NCBI GenBank assembly: GCA_003989085.1 | Contig: RXIV01000007.1 | Span: forward strand, 62,001-126,000 | DNA: 64,000 nucleotides | Source: Candidatus Competibacteraceae bacterium | Lineage (GTDB): Bacteria > Pseudomonadota > Gammaproteobacteria > Competibacterales > Competibacteraceae | Reading direction: 5' to 3' | Shown here: in pieces, positions 50,313 through 59,192 of the stretch | How the letters are laid out: each line of letters starts with the position of its first letter | How positions within the stretch are numbered: the first letter of the stretch is position 1 | The notes under the pieces: generated by a model | What the model was told of the DNA's origin: nothing | The model's database searches: none | Seen by the model: the letters and a program-made list of their open reading frames with translations, nothing else | Translations under genes and position numbers: made by a program

Positions 50313-51281
50313 TTACGCAGCAGCGAGCGCCCCGCCACAACTGCTGCCCTGACCGGCGGTGCAGCCATAGCAGTGATCAGCCACCCGTACCGGGGCAGCG
50401 GTGAGATCGCGGTCCAGCAGGTCAGCCAGATGGGTGTGGCCGGAACCATTAGCGCCCAAAGGCAGCTTTAGCATCTGGTTGAAGTCGCAGTCGTAGACGT
50501 AACCCTGCCAATCCACCGAAATCAGCGTGCGGCACATGACCGCGTTCAGGTTCTCAGCACGATAAGCGGATTTCAGCAAGTCCATGTAGGGCGCGAACTG
50601 CCCTTTGGAGAGGAGCTGACTGCCAAAGCGCTGGATCGGCATATTGGCGAGGGTCAACAGGTGATTGAACGCGATGTTGTAGCGGGCGGATAGCTCGTGC
50701 TGGTAGGCGGCCTCCAAGCCGCCCTGATCAGGGGGCAGCGCCGGGCCGATGGGGTTGTACACTAGGTTCAGCGTCAATCCGCTGCCGGGCTGACCGTAGC
50801 CTTGGGCGTTGAGTTGCCGCAGACCGGCCAGACTGGACTCGAATACGCCTTTGCCACGTTGCTGATCGACATTGTCCTCCAGATAACAGGGCAGGGAGGC
50901 CGTGATCTCGACCTGGTGACCGGCCAGGAATGCAGCCAGATCGGTGTAGCCAGGTTCGTTGAGGATAGTCAGGTTGCAGCGGTCGATCACATGGACGTTC
51001 TGATTCCGGGCGCGAGTCACCAAGGTGCGGAAATGCGGGTTCAGTTCGGGAGCGCCGCCAGTCAAGTCCAGGGTCGCCACCTGGCGCGATTTCAGATAAC
51101 GGAGCAGCAGTTCTACTGTCGCACTGCTCATCTCCTCGGTGCGCTGAGGGCTGGCGGCGACGTGGCAATGGGTACAGGACTGGTTGCAGCGATAGCCCAG
51201 ATTCGCTTGCAAGGTGTCGGTGCGGGCGCGGTAAATCGTAGGAAAGTCAGTTTTCACCAACAGGGGAAAGGTATCGCGCAT
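50313..51281 (-). CDS. arsS: ArsS-like radical SAM protein
   Basis: A 322-residue radical SAM enzyme with the cluster motif CNQSCTHCH (CxxxCxxC, about residues 32-40) and a C-terminal cysteine-rich tail (YDCDFNQM near 262; HCYGCTAGQGSSCGG near 303) typical of ArsS/DUF3641 enzymes, linked to arsenosugar formation. Some homologues are selenoproteins; this one has cysteine and no in-frame TGA. It precedes bufA1 by 177 bases on the same strand. Whether it acts on arsenic here is not shown; no arsM is in the window. Confidence 0.85.
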   Translation of the reverse strand: MRDTFPLLVKTDFPTIYRARTDTLQANLGYRCNQSCTHCHVAASPQRTEEMSSATVELLLRYLKSRQVATLDLTGGAPELNPHFRTLVTRARNQNVHVIDRCNLTILNEPGYTDLAAFLAGHQVEITASLPCYLEDNVDQQRGKGVFESSLAGLRQLNAQGYGQPGSGLTLNLVYNPIGPALPPDQGGLEAAYQHELSARYNIAFNHLLTLANMPIQRFGSQLLSKGQFAPYMDLLKSAYRAENLNAVMCRTLISVDWQGYVYDCDFNQMLKLPLGANGSGHTHLADLLDRDLTAAPVRVADHCYGCTAGQGSSCGGALAAA

Positions 51282-51330
51282 GGTGGTTCTCTCACAAAAG
51301 GGATTTCCCCTTAGTCGGAAAAGCGGGCTT

Positions 51331-52485
51331 TTACAGTCCAGCGCGAAGGCGACCCGCCAGAAAGGCGCGGACAGCCTGTTCAGCGGCAGCGGCCAGATAA
51401 GTGCTGCCGTCCGCCATTGCCCGGTCGAGGCTGATTGGCCCTGGACACAGGCTGAATACAGCGTTGATGCCGAGTGAGTGTAGTGCGTTCAGCCCACCGT
51501 CGATGCTACCTGCAATGGCAATGCAGGGGATACCGAGGGCATGGGCGCGTTCCGCTACTCCCGCCGGAGCTTTACCGAAAGCAGTTTGAACGTCGATCTG
51601 ACCTTCAGCGGTGACGACCAGATCGGCATCGCGTAACGCGGCATCCAGTTCCACCAAGTCCAGCACCAGATCAACGCCACGCCGTAATTCAGCGTTGAGA
51701 AAGGCTTTCAGCCCGGCACCCAATCCACCTGCCGCGCCCGCGCCGGGCCATTGGCGCACATCCAGCCCGAGATCACGTTCAATGACCATCGCCAGATGCG
51801 TCAGTCCGGCGTCAAGTTGTTGTACTTGGGCTGGGGTCGCGCCTTTCTGTGGGCCGTATACCTGGGCTGCACCGTGTTCACCCAGCAGGGGATTGTCTAC
51901 ATCGCAGATAGCTTCCATCCGTATGCCGGTCAGTCGGGGATCAAGGCCGCTCAGGTCTATGCGGTCGATGGTGGCGAGCGCTCCACCGATGGGTGGGACA
52001 GGAGCGCCAGTAGCGTCGAGGAATTGAGCGCCCAAGGCAGTCGCCATGCCGATACCGCCATCGTTAGTGGCGCTGCCGCCGATGCCGATGATGAGATGGG
52101 TGATGTCGAGGGCTAGGGCGGCCCTGATGAGATCGCCGGTGCCACGAGTGGTAGTGAGGAGAGGGTTACGGCAGGCGGGCGCGAGCAAGGACAAGCCGCT
52201 GGCGGTCGCCATTTCGATAGCCGCTAGTCGGCGGGTGGGTACATGGCAAAACGATGCCCGGACGGGAGCGCCATCCGGGCCGGTGACAGCGACTTCACAC
52301 GCTTGACCATGCAAGGCGGTGATCAAGACATCAGCTAGACCGTCGCCGCCATCAGCAACTGGAACTAGGGCCAAGCAAAGGGTTGGGTCAATCCGGGCGA
52401 TGCCTTGCGCCATTGCAGCGGCGGCTTGGGTTGCGGTTAGACTGCCTTTGAGGGCATTAGGAGCTAAGACTATTTTTAGAGCCAT
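51331..52485 (-). CDS. Glycerate kinase (GlxK/GarK family)
   Basis: A 384-residue glycerate kinase that makes 2- or 3-phosphoglycerate. IVLAPNALKGSLTA (start), PVADGGDGLADVL (about residue 42), GIGGSATNDGGIG (about 133) and EGQIDVQTAFGKAPAGVA (about 293) are diagnostic. The 5-residue palindromic stretch AAAAGCCCGCTTTT after its stop might terminate it before arsS. About 230 gene-free bases separate it from paaK. Confidence 0.93.
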   Translation of the reverse strand: MALKIVLAPNALKGSLTATQAAAAMAQGIARIDPTLCLALVPVADGGDGLADVLITALHGQACEVAVTGPDGAPVRASFCHVPTRRLAAIEMATASGLSLLAPACRNPLLTTTRGTGDLIRAALALDITHLIIGIGGSATNDGGIGMATALGAQFLDATGAPVPPIGGALATIDRIDLSGLDPRLTGIRMEAICDVDNPLLGEHGAAQVYGPQKGATPAQVQQLDAGLTHLAMVIERDLGLDVRQWPGAGAAGGLGAGLKAFLNAELRRGVDLVLDLVELDAALRDADLVVTAEGQIDVQTAFGKAPAGVAERAHALGIPCIAIAGSIDGGLNALHSLGINAVFSLCPGPISLDRAMADGSTYLAAAAEQAVRAFLAGRLRAGL

Positions 52486-52718
52486 TATTGTCCTACCAAT
52501 GCCTCAATTTTGTATGATGAGGTTGTTCTAAACCATGAAGACGATCAATCTAATGTTAAAGCCCAAACGGATGGATTAAATCGCTGTTTCACCATAAGGT
52601 AATCCCGTCATTCACGTTTAAGCCGGGATAATATCAACGGTGACTTCGATGCAGACCTTGGCTTTATAGCAGAGCAGTCCACAATACCGGTTGGAGAAAC
52701 AGCGAGGAGTTTTATTGG

Positions 52719-54026
52719 CTACCGGGCGATCTTACGATGGTCAATAACCCGCACGGCTTTACCTTCAGAACGGGGCAGATCGCCGGTGCTGCGAACGATA
52801 ACCCGGGCGGACACCCCAATGAAATCCTTGATATCCTTTTGCGCCTTGTAAGCGACTCGCGCCATTGCTTCCTGACCTTGAGCAACCAGGGGCGGACTGC
52901 CTTCGACATTCACAACCAGGGTATCAAGGTTGCCTTCACGGAATATTTCGAGTTGATAGAACGGCGACAGAGTTTCAGTCTGCATCAGAATCGCTTCGAC
53001 CTGACTAGGGAAGACGTTGACGCCACGAATGATCAGCATGTCGTCAGTGCGTCCAGTGATTCGCTTCATACGAACGTGAGTGCGGCCACAGCGACAGGGC
53101 GCGGGATCGAGGGTAGATATATCGCGGGTGCGATAGCGAATGACAGGGAAGGCTTCCTTGGTCAAGGAGGTAATGACGATTTCGCCGGCTTCGCCATAGG
53201 GAATTGGTTGACCGGTGTCCACGTCCACCGCTTCGATCAGGAAGTGATCTTCAAAGATGTGCAGACCATGCTTGGCCTCGATGCACTCGATGCCAACGCC
53301 GGGGCCGATGACTTCAGACAGGCCATAAATATCAATGGCGTCAATGCCGAGCCGCGATTCCAGCTCATAACGCATCTCCTCGGTCCACGGTTCTGCGCCG
53401 AAAATGCCAATCTGGAGCGGCAGCTTCCGCAAATCCACATTCATGTCTTCAGCGGTTTCGGCCAAGTTCAGCGCGTAGGACGGGGTGCAGGATAGACCCG
53501 TCGGTTCAAAATCCTGAATCAGCATAATCTGGCGCTGGGTCTGGCCGCCGGAAATCGGCGTGACCATCACTCCAAGTTCTTCTGCGCCGTAATGCAGCCC
53601 TAACCCACCGGTAAATAGGCCGTAACCGTAAGCGTTGTGCAGCCGGTCGCCTGGTCTCATGCCGGCAGCGGTCAGACTGCGAGCCATGATTCGCGCCCAA
53701 GTATGAATATCGCGGCGGGTGTAGCCGACCACGGTGGGTTTGCCCGTTGTGCCACTGGAGGCGTGGATGCGGACCACTTGATCGGTGGGAACAGCGAACA
53801 TCCCAAATGGGTAGTTCTCGCGCAGATTTTCTTTCTTGGTGAAGGGCAACAGGCGCACATCCGCCAACGACTGAATGTGGCGGGGCTTGACGCCAAGTTC
53901 ATCCATCGCATCCCGATAGTATTTGACGGTTTGATAGCAACGTTCGACGGTGGCGCGGAGCCGGCGCAGTTGCAGCGCCTGCAAGTCCTCGCGGGGTAGG
54001 GTTTCCTGTTCAATGTCCAGAATCAT
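52719..54026 (-). CDS. paaK: Phenylacetate-CoA ligase family enzyme
   Basis: A 435-residue adenylate-forming enzyme. [14 protein letters not shown] (about residue 91) is the ATP/AMP P-loop, [12 protein letters not shown] (about 237) and RYRTRDIS (about 305) are core motifs, and the C-terminal lid follows. PaaK activates phenylacetate or related aromatic acids. As the last gene of a liv-type transport operon it likely activates the imported acid. A strict phenylacetate substrate is not certain, as no other paa gene is visible. Confidence 0.9.
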   Translation of the reverse strand: MILDIEQETLPREDLQALQLRRLRATVERCYQTVKYYRDAMDELGVKPRHIQSLADVRLLPFTKKENLRENYPFGMFAVPTDQVVRIHASSGTTGKPTVVGYTRRDIHTWARIMARSLTAAGMRPGDRLHNAYGYGLFTGGLGLHYGAEELGVMVTPISGGQTQRQIMLIQDFEPTGLSCTPSYALNLAETAEDMNVDLRKLPLQIGIFGAEPWTEEMRYELESRLGIDAIDIYGLSEVIGPGVGIECIEAKHGLHIFEDHFLIEAVDVDTGQPIPYGEAGEIVITSLTKEAFPVIRYRTRDISTLDPAPCRCGRTHVRMKRITGRTDDMLIIRGVNVFPSQVEAILMQTETLSPFYQLEIFREGNLDTLVVNVEGSPPLVAQGQEAMARVAYKAQKDIKDFIGVSARVIVRSTGDLPRSEGKAVRVIDHRKIAR

Positions 54027-54065
54027 GAGTGGATTCCATCGGGCTGGAGGGTGGAAAGTCAGAGG

Positions 54066-54719
54066 TCAGGGCGGCAGGGTTTCTGTCAGGAGATCGTAGC
54101 CGAGATTGCGCAGGCTTTGATTCAGAGCGCGAGGATTGGGAGCGCGGTAGCGCACCACGGCAATTCGCAAGCCGGTCTGGTCAGGATGCAAGGGCGAAAC
54201 TACTGTAGCGATATAGCCGCCGGCGTCATTGATTGCCGCTAGTAGCCGACCCAGTTGCCCGGTGGAGTCGGGCAGATGTACGGCGATCCGGGTGGTGTCC
54301 GCCATCAGGCAACCGGTGATGTCGAGGAAGAAATCCAGCAAATCCTCATGGGTTAGAATGCCGACCAGTTGACCGCTGTGATCGACGACCGGCAGGCAAC
54401 CAATCTTTTCCTGGCGCATCAGGTGAGCGGCTTCCTCAACCAAGGTGTCGGGAGCGCAGCTCATGACCTTGGAGCGCATGAGATTGGCGGCGGTCAGCTT
54501 GCCGATCAGGTAGTTGGCCTCGCCAACCGACAAGGTGGTGACTGAGGAGGGCGAAGCCCGTTCCAGATCATGAGAAGTGATCAATCCCACCAGATGACCG
54601 TCGCGGACGACCGGCAAGTGGCGAATACGATGATCGCGCATCAGCGCTGCCAGTTGTGGCGCCCGCACCTCTTCGCTCACCTGCAACACGTTGCGGGTCA
54701 TTATCCGATCAACGTACAT
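54066..54719 (-). CDS. CBS-pair protein with C-terminal ACT-like domain
   Basis: A 217-residue protein with two CBS motifs (about residues 7-58 and 75-128; RHLPVVRDGHLVGLIT and GCLPVVDHSGQLVGILT), then an ACT-like domain (VHLPDSTGQLGRLLAAIND). CBS pairs sense adenosine nucleotides. Such AcuB-like proteins are found between liv-type ATPases and paaK, where they may adjust transport or ligase activity. It lies 15 bases after livF. Confidence 0.88.
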   Translation of the reverse strand: MYVDRIMTRNVLQVSEEVRAPQLAALMRDHRIRHLPVVRDGHLVGLITSHDLERASPSSVTTLSVGEANYLIGKLTAANLMRSKVMSCAPDTLVEEAAHLMRQEKIGCLPVVDHSGQLVGILTHEDLLDFFLDITGCLMADTTRIAVHLPDSTGQLGRLLAAINDAGGYIATVVSPLHPDQTGLRIAVVRYRAPNPRALNQSLRNLGYDLLTETLPP

Positions 54720-54734
54720 GGCTGGCTCCTTAAC

Positions 54735-55457
54735 TCAGTATCCCAAATAGGCCCGGCGCACTACGTCATCCGCCAGCAAGTCAGCCGCCGGAGCGGTTTT
54801 AATGACCCTGCCAGTTTCCAGAATATAGCCGCGCTGGGCAATGGCGAGGGCGGCACGGGCGTTTTGCTCGACCAGCAGAATGGCGACACCTTGCGCATTG
54901 AGTTCGACGATCACCCGGAAAATTTCTTCCACCAGCAGCGGCGCCAAACCCATCGATGGCTCATCCAGCAGCAACAGGCGCGGGCGACCGAGCAGGGCGC
55001 GGCCTATCGCCAGCATCTGTTGCTGACCGCCGGACAGTGAGCCGGCCAATTGTTGGCGGCGTTCGGCGAGAATCGGGAACAGGGCGTAAACATGATCCAT
55101 TTCTTGCCGTACCCAGGCCGAATCATGGCGCTGGCGGTATGCGCCCAGCTTCAGATTGTCTGCAACGCTCAGTGGCGCGAAAACCTGCCGGCCTTCAGGA
55201 ACCTGACAGATGCCGGCGGCGACAATGCGGTGCGGCGGCCAGTGGGTGATGTCCTGCCCGGCAAAGCGGATCGCGCCGCCGCTGACGGGATGCAGACCGG
55301 ACAGGGTGTGCAGCAGGGTAGTTTTGCCCGCGCCATTGCCGCCGACCATAGCGACCAGTTCGCCGGCCTGGACGCTCAGATCGGCCTGGTGAATGGCGTG
55401 AACCGGACCGTAGGCGCTGCTCAGGCCAGTGGCTTCCAGCAATGCGTCAGACGGCAT
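54735..55457 (-). CDS. livF: Branched-chain/aromatic acid ABC transporter ATPase LivF
   Basis: A 240-residue ABC ATPase with Walker A GGNGAGKTT, signature LSGGQQQMLAIGRAL, Walker B LLLLDEPSMGLAP and the typical switch LVEQNARAAL of LivF. It powers uptake with livG, livH and livM. It overlaps the livG 3' end by 11 bases. Confidence 0.93.
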   Translation of the reverse strand: MPSDALLEATGLSSAYGPVHAIHQADLSVQAGELVAMVGGNGAGKTTLLHTLSGLHPVSGGAIRFAGQDITHWPPHRIVAAGICQVPEGRQVFAPLSVADNLKLGAYRQRHDSAWVRQEMDHVYALFPILAERRQQLAGSLSGGQQQMLAIGRALLGRPRLLLLDEPSMGLAPLLVEEIFRVIVELNAQGVAILLVEQNARAALAIAQRGYILETGRVIKTAPAADLLADDVVRRAYLGY

Positions 55458-56235
55458 AGCGCACCGCGCCTCCCAGATAGGCAGCGACTACCCGTGGATC
55501 GGTCTGAATTTCTGCCGGAGTTCCCTCCATCAGTACACTGCCGTAATCCAGCACCAGCAGTCGGTCGGAAACGCTCATCACCAGCGGCATATGGTGTTCC
55601 ACCAGCAGTACGGTGACGCCACTGGCGCGAATTCGGGCAATCAGATCTCGCAGCGCCAGAGTTTCGGTGTCATTCAGACCGGCGGCCGGCTCGTCGAGCA
55701 GTAGCAGTCGGGGTTTGGCCGCGAGGGCGCGGGCGATTTCGACCCGTTTCATCAGGCCATAGGGGAGGGTGCTGGCCGGCTGGTCGGCCCGATCCGCCAG
55801 ATCGCAGAGTTCCAGCGCCGCGCCAGCCCATTCCCGCAACTGCTGTTCCTCGCGCTGCACCTTGGGTAGACGCAACGCCGCCGCCAATAATCCGGTTTTA
55901 GCCCGCAGGTGGCAGCCGACCATGACGTTTTCCCGCACCGTCATATTGAAAAACAGTTGCAGGTTCTGAAAAGTGCGGGCGATGCCGAAGGCGGCGATGC
56001 GGTGGGTGGGCAGACCGCAGAGTTCGTGGTCGTTAAAGCGGATGGAGCCGGCAGTCGGTCGGTGAAATCCGCACAGGGCGTTGAACAGGGTCGTTTTACC
56101 TGCACCGTTCGGACCAATAATGGCGTAAATCAGGTTTTCTGGAGTCTGGAAGCTGACGCCAGCCAAGGCCATGATGCCGCCAAAGCTCTGTTCCAAGCCT
56201 TCGACGGCTAACAGGGGCTGAGAGAGTTTAGTCAT
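55447..56235 (-). CDS. livG: ABC transporter ATPase LivG
   Basis: A 262-residue ABC ATPase: Walker A GPNGAGKTT, signature TLPYGLMKRVEIARAL, Walker B RLLLLDEPAAGLN and LVEHHMPLVM, as in LivG. The start ATG 56235 lies inside the end of the upstream coiled-coil gene (8-base overlap) and lacks a good ribosome binding site, unlike a native operon junction. The island at 56.2-62.1 kb separates it from livM. Confidence 0.93.
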   Translation of the reverse strand: MTKLSQPLLAVEGLEQSFGGIMALAGVSFQTPENLIYAIIGPNGAGKTTLFNALCGFHRPTAGSIRFNDHELCGLPTHRIAAFGIARTFQNLQLFFNMTVRENVMVGCHLRAKTGLLAAALRLPKVQREEQQLREWAGAALELCDLADRADQPASTLPYGLMKRVEIARALAAKPRLLLLDEPAAGLNDTETLALRDLIARIRASGVTVLLVEHHMPLVMSVSDRLLVLDYGSVLMEGTPAEIQTDPRVVAAYLGGAVRYAV

Positions 56236-57067
56236 TATTTATCGTGATTTTAAAATAATCTGTTTTGAACTCACTGCGAGTTTTTATTGTAGAAAAAAAG
56301 GGGAATGATGAATTGGAGTCATAGTTAGAATTACGTGGTTCTCTTTGATTTAGACGGATGTCTAAATCGGCATAATTCATGGATTTTAGATGAACTGTAA
56401 AGTCCATTATAGTGCCTGTATTTTTATAAATTTGATAAGAACTATTTAAAATATCATCTCGACTGAGATAACGATTAGCAACAAATACGCTAGCAATATC
56501 TTTGTGTTCGCTATAATTAAAACGATCATCAATATGTATACTTTTTATTTGCCAACCAGTCAATTTGCCGAAATTGCCTTCAGTCTTTGCGGAAACTTGC
56601 CCGGTCAATGGCTTTTGCCCAAATGTTTTTTGGGTCGGTGGTAATGTTTGCCTCATATCAGCAGAAGTTTTAACTTTAATTTTTTCTTGGCCTTGCGCAT
56701 TACGGAGAATGTCTTGCAAGTTTCTAGCAATTCGTAGGTTTTCTTCCAGATCATTTTTCTCCTTAATAATAGCTTCTATTCTAGTGCGTACATTCTCGAT
56801 ATCAGATCGAATTTCTATTACCTTAACTTTATACTGTTCCGATATTTCTAATTTAGCAAGCGCCTGTTCCTGTTCCTCTAACTGCATTTGCACGTTGTAA
56901 GCTTTTTCTTGGCGCACCTTGGCATCGGCCAGTTTTGTTTCAAGTTCAGCCACCTGATTTTGCAATTCCTGCAAATTGGTTTGGCTATATCCAGGCCAAG
57001 TGATTACCCCGATCATCAGTACTCTGAATAGAGTAATCCATAATGATTTAATAAGGATAATATTCAT
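56228..57067 (-). CDS. Exported coiled-coil protein of unknown function
   Basis: A 279-residue AT-rich gene product with a hydrophobic signal (about residues 8-29), a long coiled coil (about 31-118, rich in Glu/Gln/Lys), a linker and a C-terminal domain with many Asn/Ser/Tyr (about 165-279). I do not recognise the family. AGGAATAATT precedes the start. It follows the kinase by 35 bases and its stop lies inside livG. It may be a secreted partner of the kinase, by position only. Confidence 0.65.
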   Translation of the reverse strand: MNIILIKSLWITLFRVLMIGVITWPGYSQTNLQELQNQVAELETKLADAKVRQEKAYNVQMQLEEQEQALAKLEISEQYKVKVIEIRSDIENVRTRIEAIIKEKNDLEENLRIARNLQDILRNAQGQEKIKVKTSADMRQTLPPTQKTFGQKPLTGQVSAKTEGNFGKLTGWQIKSIHIDDRFNYSEHKDIASVFVANRYLSRDDILNSSYQIYKNTGTIMDFTVHLKSMNYADLDIRLNQREPRNSNYDSNSSFPFFSTIKTRSEFKTDYFKITINND

Positions 57068-57102
57068 ATAATTATTCCTGAAAACTGTTTAAAAATCAGT
57101 TG

Positions 57103-59148
57103 CTATTTGATTAAAGATTGGTTAAGCGCATCAATTGAATTTCTAATATCCTGAAGCTTTTTCATGGTAGCATCGTTTTCTCCCACTGAGGATGCTTTTA
57201 TAGGCTTGTGCTGAGCGTGTTTCTTTTCGTTGGCGATTCTTGCAGTTTGGCGGCGGATGACCTTCTGTTGTTGCACGGCCGATGCCTCAACATGTAGCTG
57301 TTCTTTCAAGCGGAGTAAACCTTCATGGTTTGGAACTGCCGCTAAGCCCTTATCAATCTGCTGCAAACTGGCGGTATATCGGCCAGCCTTCTGATAGTTT
57401 AAAGCCCGTGCTAAGCATTGGTTCGCTTCTGCTCGCTGGCGGGCTTGTTCGGCTTTTTGGTGTTCTGCAATTTTTGCTTGACGTTGTGCTTCTTCCTCTT
57501 GTTGCTGACGTGTTGCTACTTGACGCTGCTGTTCAATAATTCGTGCCATTACCTGTTCACGAAGAGCTAAAAGTTCTGGATGATCGGGTATTGCTAATAG
57601 GCCCTGTTCAATATGCGCAAGAGTGATCTGCAACGAATTTTCTCGAAAACTACTTTTAGCTTGGATCAGAAATTGTTGGGCTTGAATTTGTGCTTCCTGC
57701 TGTCGTTCTTGCTCTATTTTCTGATCTCTAATTTTAGCAACATGTTGTTCAACTTCCTGACGCAAGCGCAGCAATCCTTCAATCTTCGGCGCTATAGATA
57801 AACCTTTCTTAAGATAATCTAAACTTTCCTGCAATGCTCCAGCCTCCATACGTTGCCGTGCTAACCGTTCATATTCCTTAGCGATATTCTCTAATCCAGC
57901 CAGTGCTTGAGCATTATCATGATCTATTTTTAATATCTGCCGATAGTTTGCTTCAGCACTCTGACCGGTCCCAGTCAGTAATCCAGCTTTCAATTGCACT
58001 TCCGCCTGTTGTAGTAATACCGAAATTTCAGTGTTAGATCGTATCAGTGTTGGTTTTTTAACTGGGTTGGCTAACTTCAATAGCATAGGCTCAGTTATTT
58101 TTATTTTTGACTGGAAGTTATATCCAATAGCTATTACTAAAAGTACGATGCTAATAATTCCGAAAAAAACCAAAAAATATGGTCTTTTTTTAGGGAGTTT
58201 CTGGATTTTTCCACTGATAGATTCAGTGAGTATTTGGTCACCGTGAGTAACATCAATTTTAGGTTGTGTTCCGGTATCAATGGGGATAATTCGATCAATT
58301 ACATCCAAGAATTCATCAGCATTTTGATACCGATCCGCAGCTTTTTTTGCCAGTAATCGGTTTAAAATAGGCTGAATATAGCGGTATTGATCAGGCAATT
58401 GCGGGAGAGGATCATTGAGATGCTTGAGAATAGTGACGAGTGGGTTATTGGCTTGATAAGGAGGATGACCCACCAGCATTTCGTATAGCACTACGCCCAG
58501 CCCATATAGATCAGATTGAATCGTAGCACTTTCTCCCATAGCCTGTTCTGGACTCATATAACCAGGGCTACCAACAATCAATCCTGCTGCGGTATAAATC
58601 GTTTTCGCTCCAACCGTTCGCGCAACGCCAAAATCCGTTAATACTGGTAATCCGTCATAGCGGAACATGATATTGGAGGGTTTAACATCCCGATGAATGA
58701 CGCCGTTTTGGTGGGCGCAACTCAGCGCTTTTGCGATAGGCTTGATAATTTGAAGGGTGGAATCAATAGATAAGCCCTGTTTAATCCGCTCTTTAAGCGT
58801 ACCGCCGGACAGATATTCGATAGAGAGGAACAGCCTGTCTTCTTGTGAAACCCCAATATCATGGATAGTGATGATATTGGGGTGTGATAGTTGGGCGAGA
58901 ATCCGGCCTTCTTTTTTAAATCGTTCGGCAAATTCATTGTCGTCATTGAGTTCGTGCGCCAATAACTTGATGGCGACTCGCCGCCCTAGCGATTGCTGCA
59001 CAGCGCGGTACACGGTCGCCATTCCACCACGACCGATCTCGCATTCAATGTCGTAACCCGGAATTTGCACCCATCGTTGGCTGCGCAGGCTGATATTAGC
59101 CTGGCCGGCTCCAGGGGATGGCGTCTGGGGTGAACCTTGGAAGCTCAA
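57103..59148 (-). CDS. Transmembrane Ser/Thr protein kinase with C-terminal helical repeats
   Basis: A 681-residue Pkn-type kinase. Gly loop IGRGGMATVY (38-47), Lys61, HRD at 152-154 and DFG at 172-174 are intact, so activity is expected. A single membrane helix lies at about 323-344. The outer part has repeated segments (GLSIAPKIEGLLRLR, GLLAIPDHPELLALR, GLAAVPNHEGLLRLK) in TPR-like units and a Gln-rich coiled coil. The start is TTG 59148, nine bases after GGAG, because no ATG fits. It is AT-rich relative to liv genes. Confidence 0.88.
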   Translation of the reverse strand: MSFQGSPQTPSPGAGQANISLRSQRWVQIPGYDIECEIGRGGMATVYRAVQQSLGRRVAIKLLAHELNDDNEFAERFKKEGRILAQLSHPNIITIHDIGVSQEDRLFLSIEYLSGGTLKERIKQGLSIDSTLQIIKPIAKALSCAHQNGVIHRDVKPSNIMFRYDGLPVLTDFGVARTVGAKTIYTAAGLIVGSPGYMSPEQAMGESATIQSDLYGLGVVLYEMLVGHPPYQANNPLVTILKHLNDPLPQLPDQYRYIQPILNRLLAKKAADRYQNADEFLDVIDRIIPIDTGTQPKIDVTHGDQILTESISGKIQKLPKKRPYFLVFFGIISIVLLVIAIGYNFQSKIKITEPMLLKLANPVKKPTLIRSNTEISVLLQQAEVQLKAGLLTGTGQSAEANYRQILKIDHDNAQALAGLENIAKEYERLARQRMEAGALQESLDYLKKGLSIAPKIEGLLRLRQEVEQHVAKIRDQKIEQERQQEAQIQAQQFLIQAKSSFRENSLQITLAHIEQGLLAIPDHPELLALREQVMARIIEQQRQVATRQQQEEEAQRQAKIAEHQKAEQARQRAEANQCLARALNYQKAGRYTASLQQIDKGLAAVPNHEGLLRLKEQLHVEASAVQQQKVIRRQTARIANEKKHAQHKPIKASSVGENDATMKKLQDIRNSIDALNQSLIK

Positions 59149-59192
59149 AGCACACTCTCCTTATGCGGTCAGGTGACGATCATCAGGCTGTT

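Noticed and set aside
50313..51281. ArsS as a selenoprotein
   Set aside because: The C-terminal motif carries cysteines and the frame ends normally without an internal TGA.
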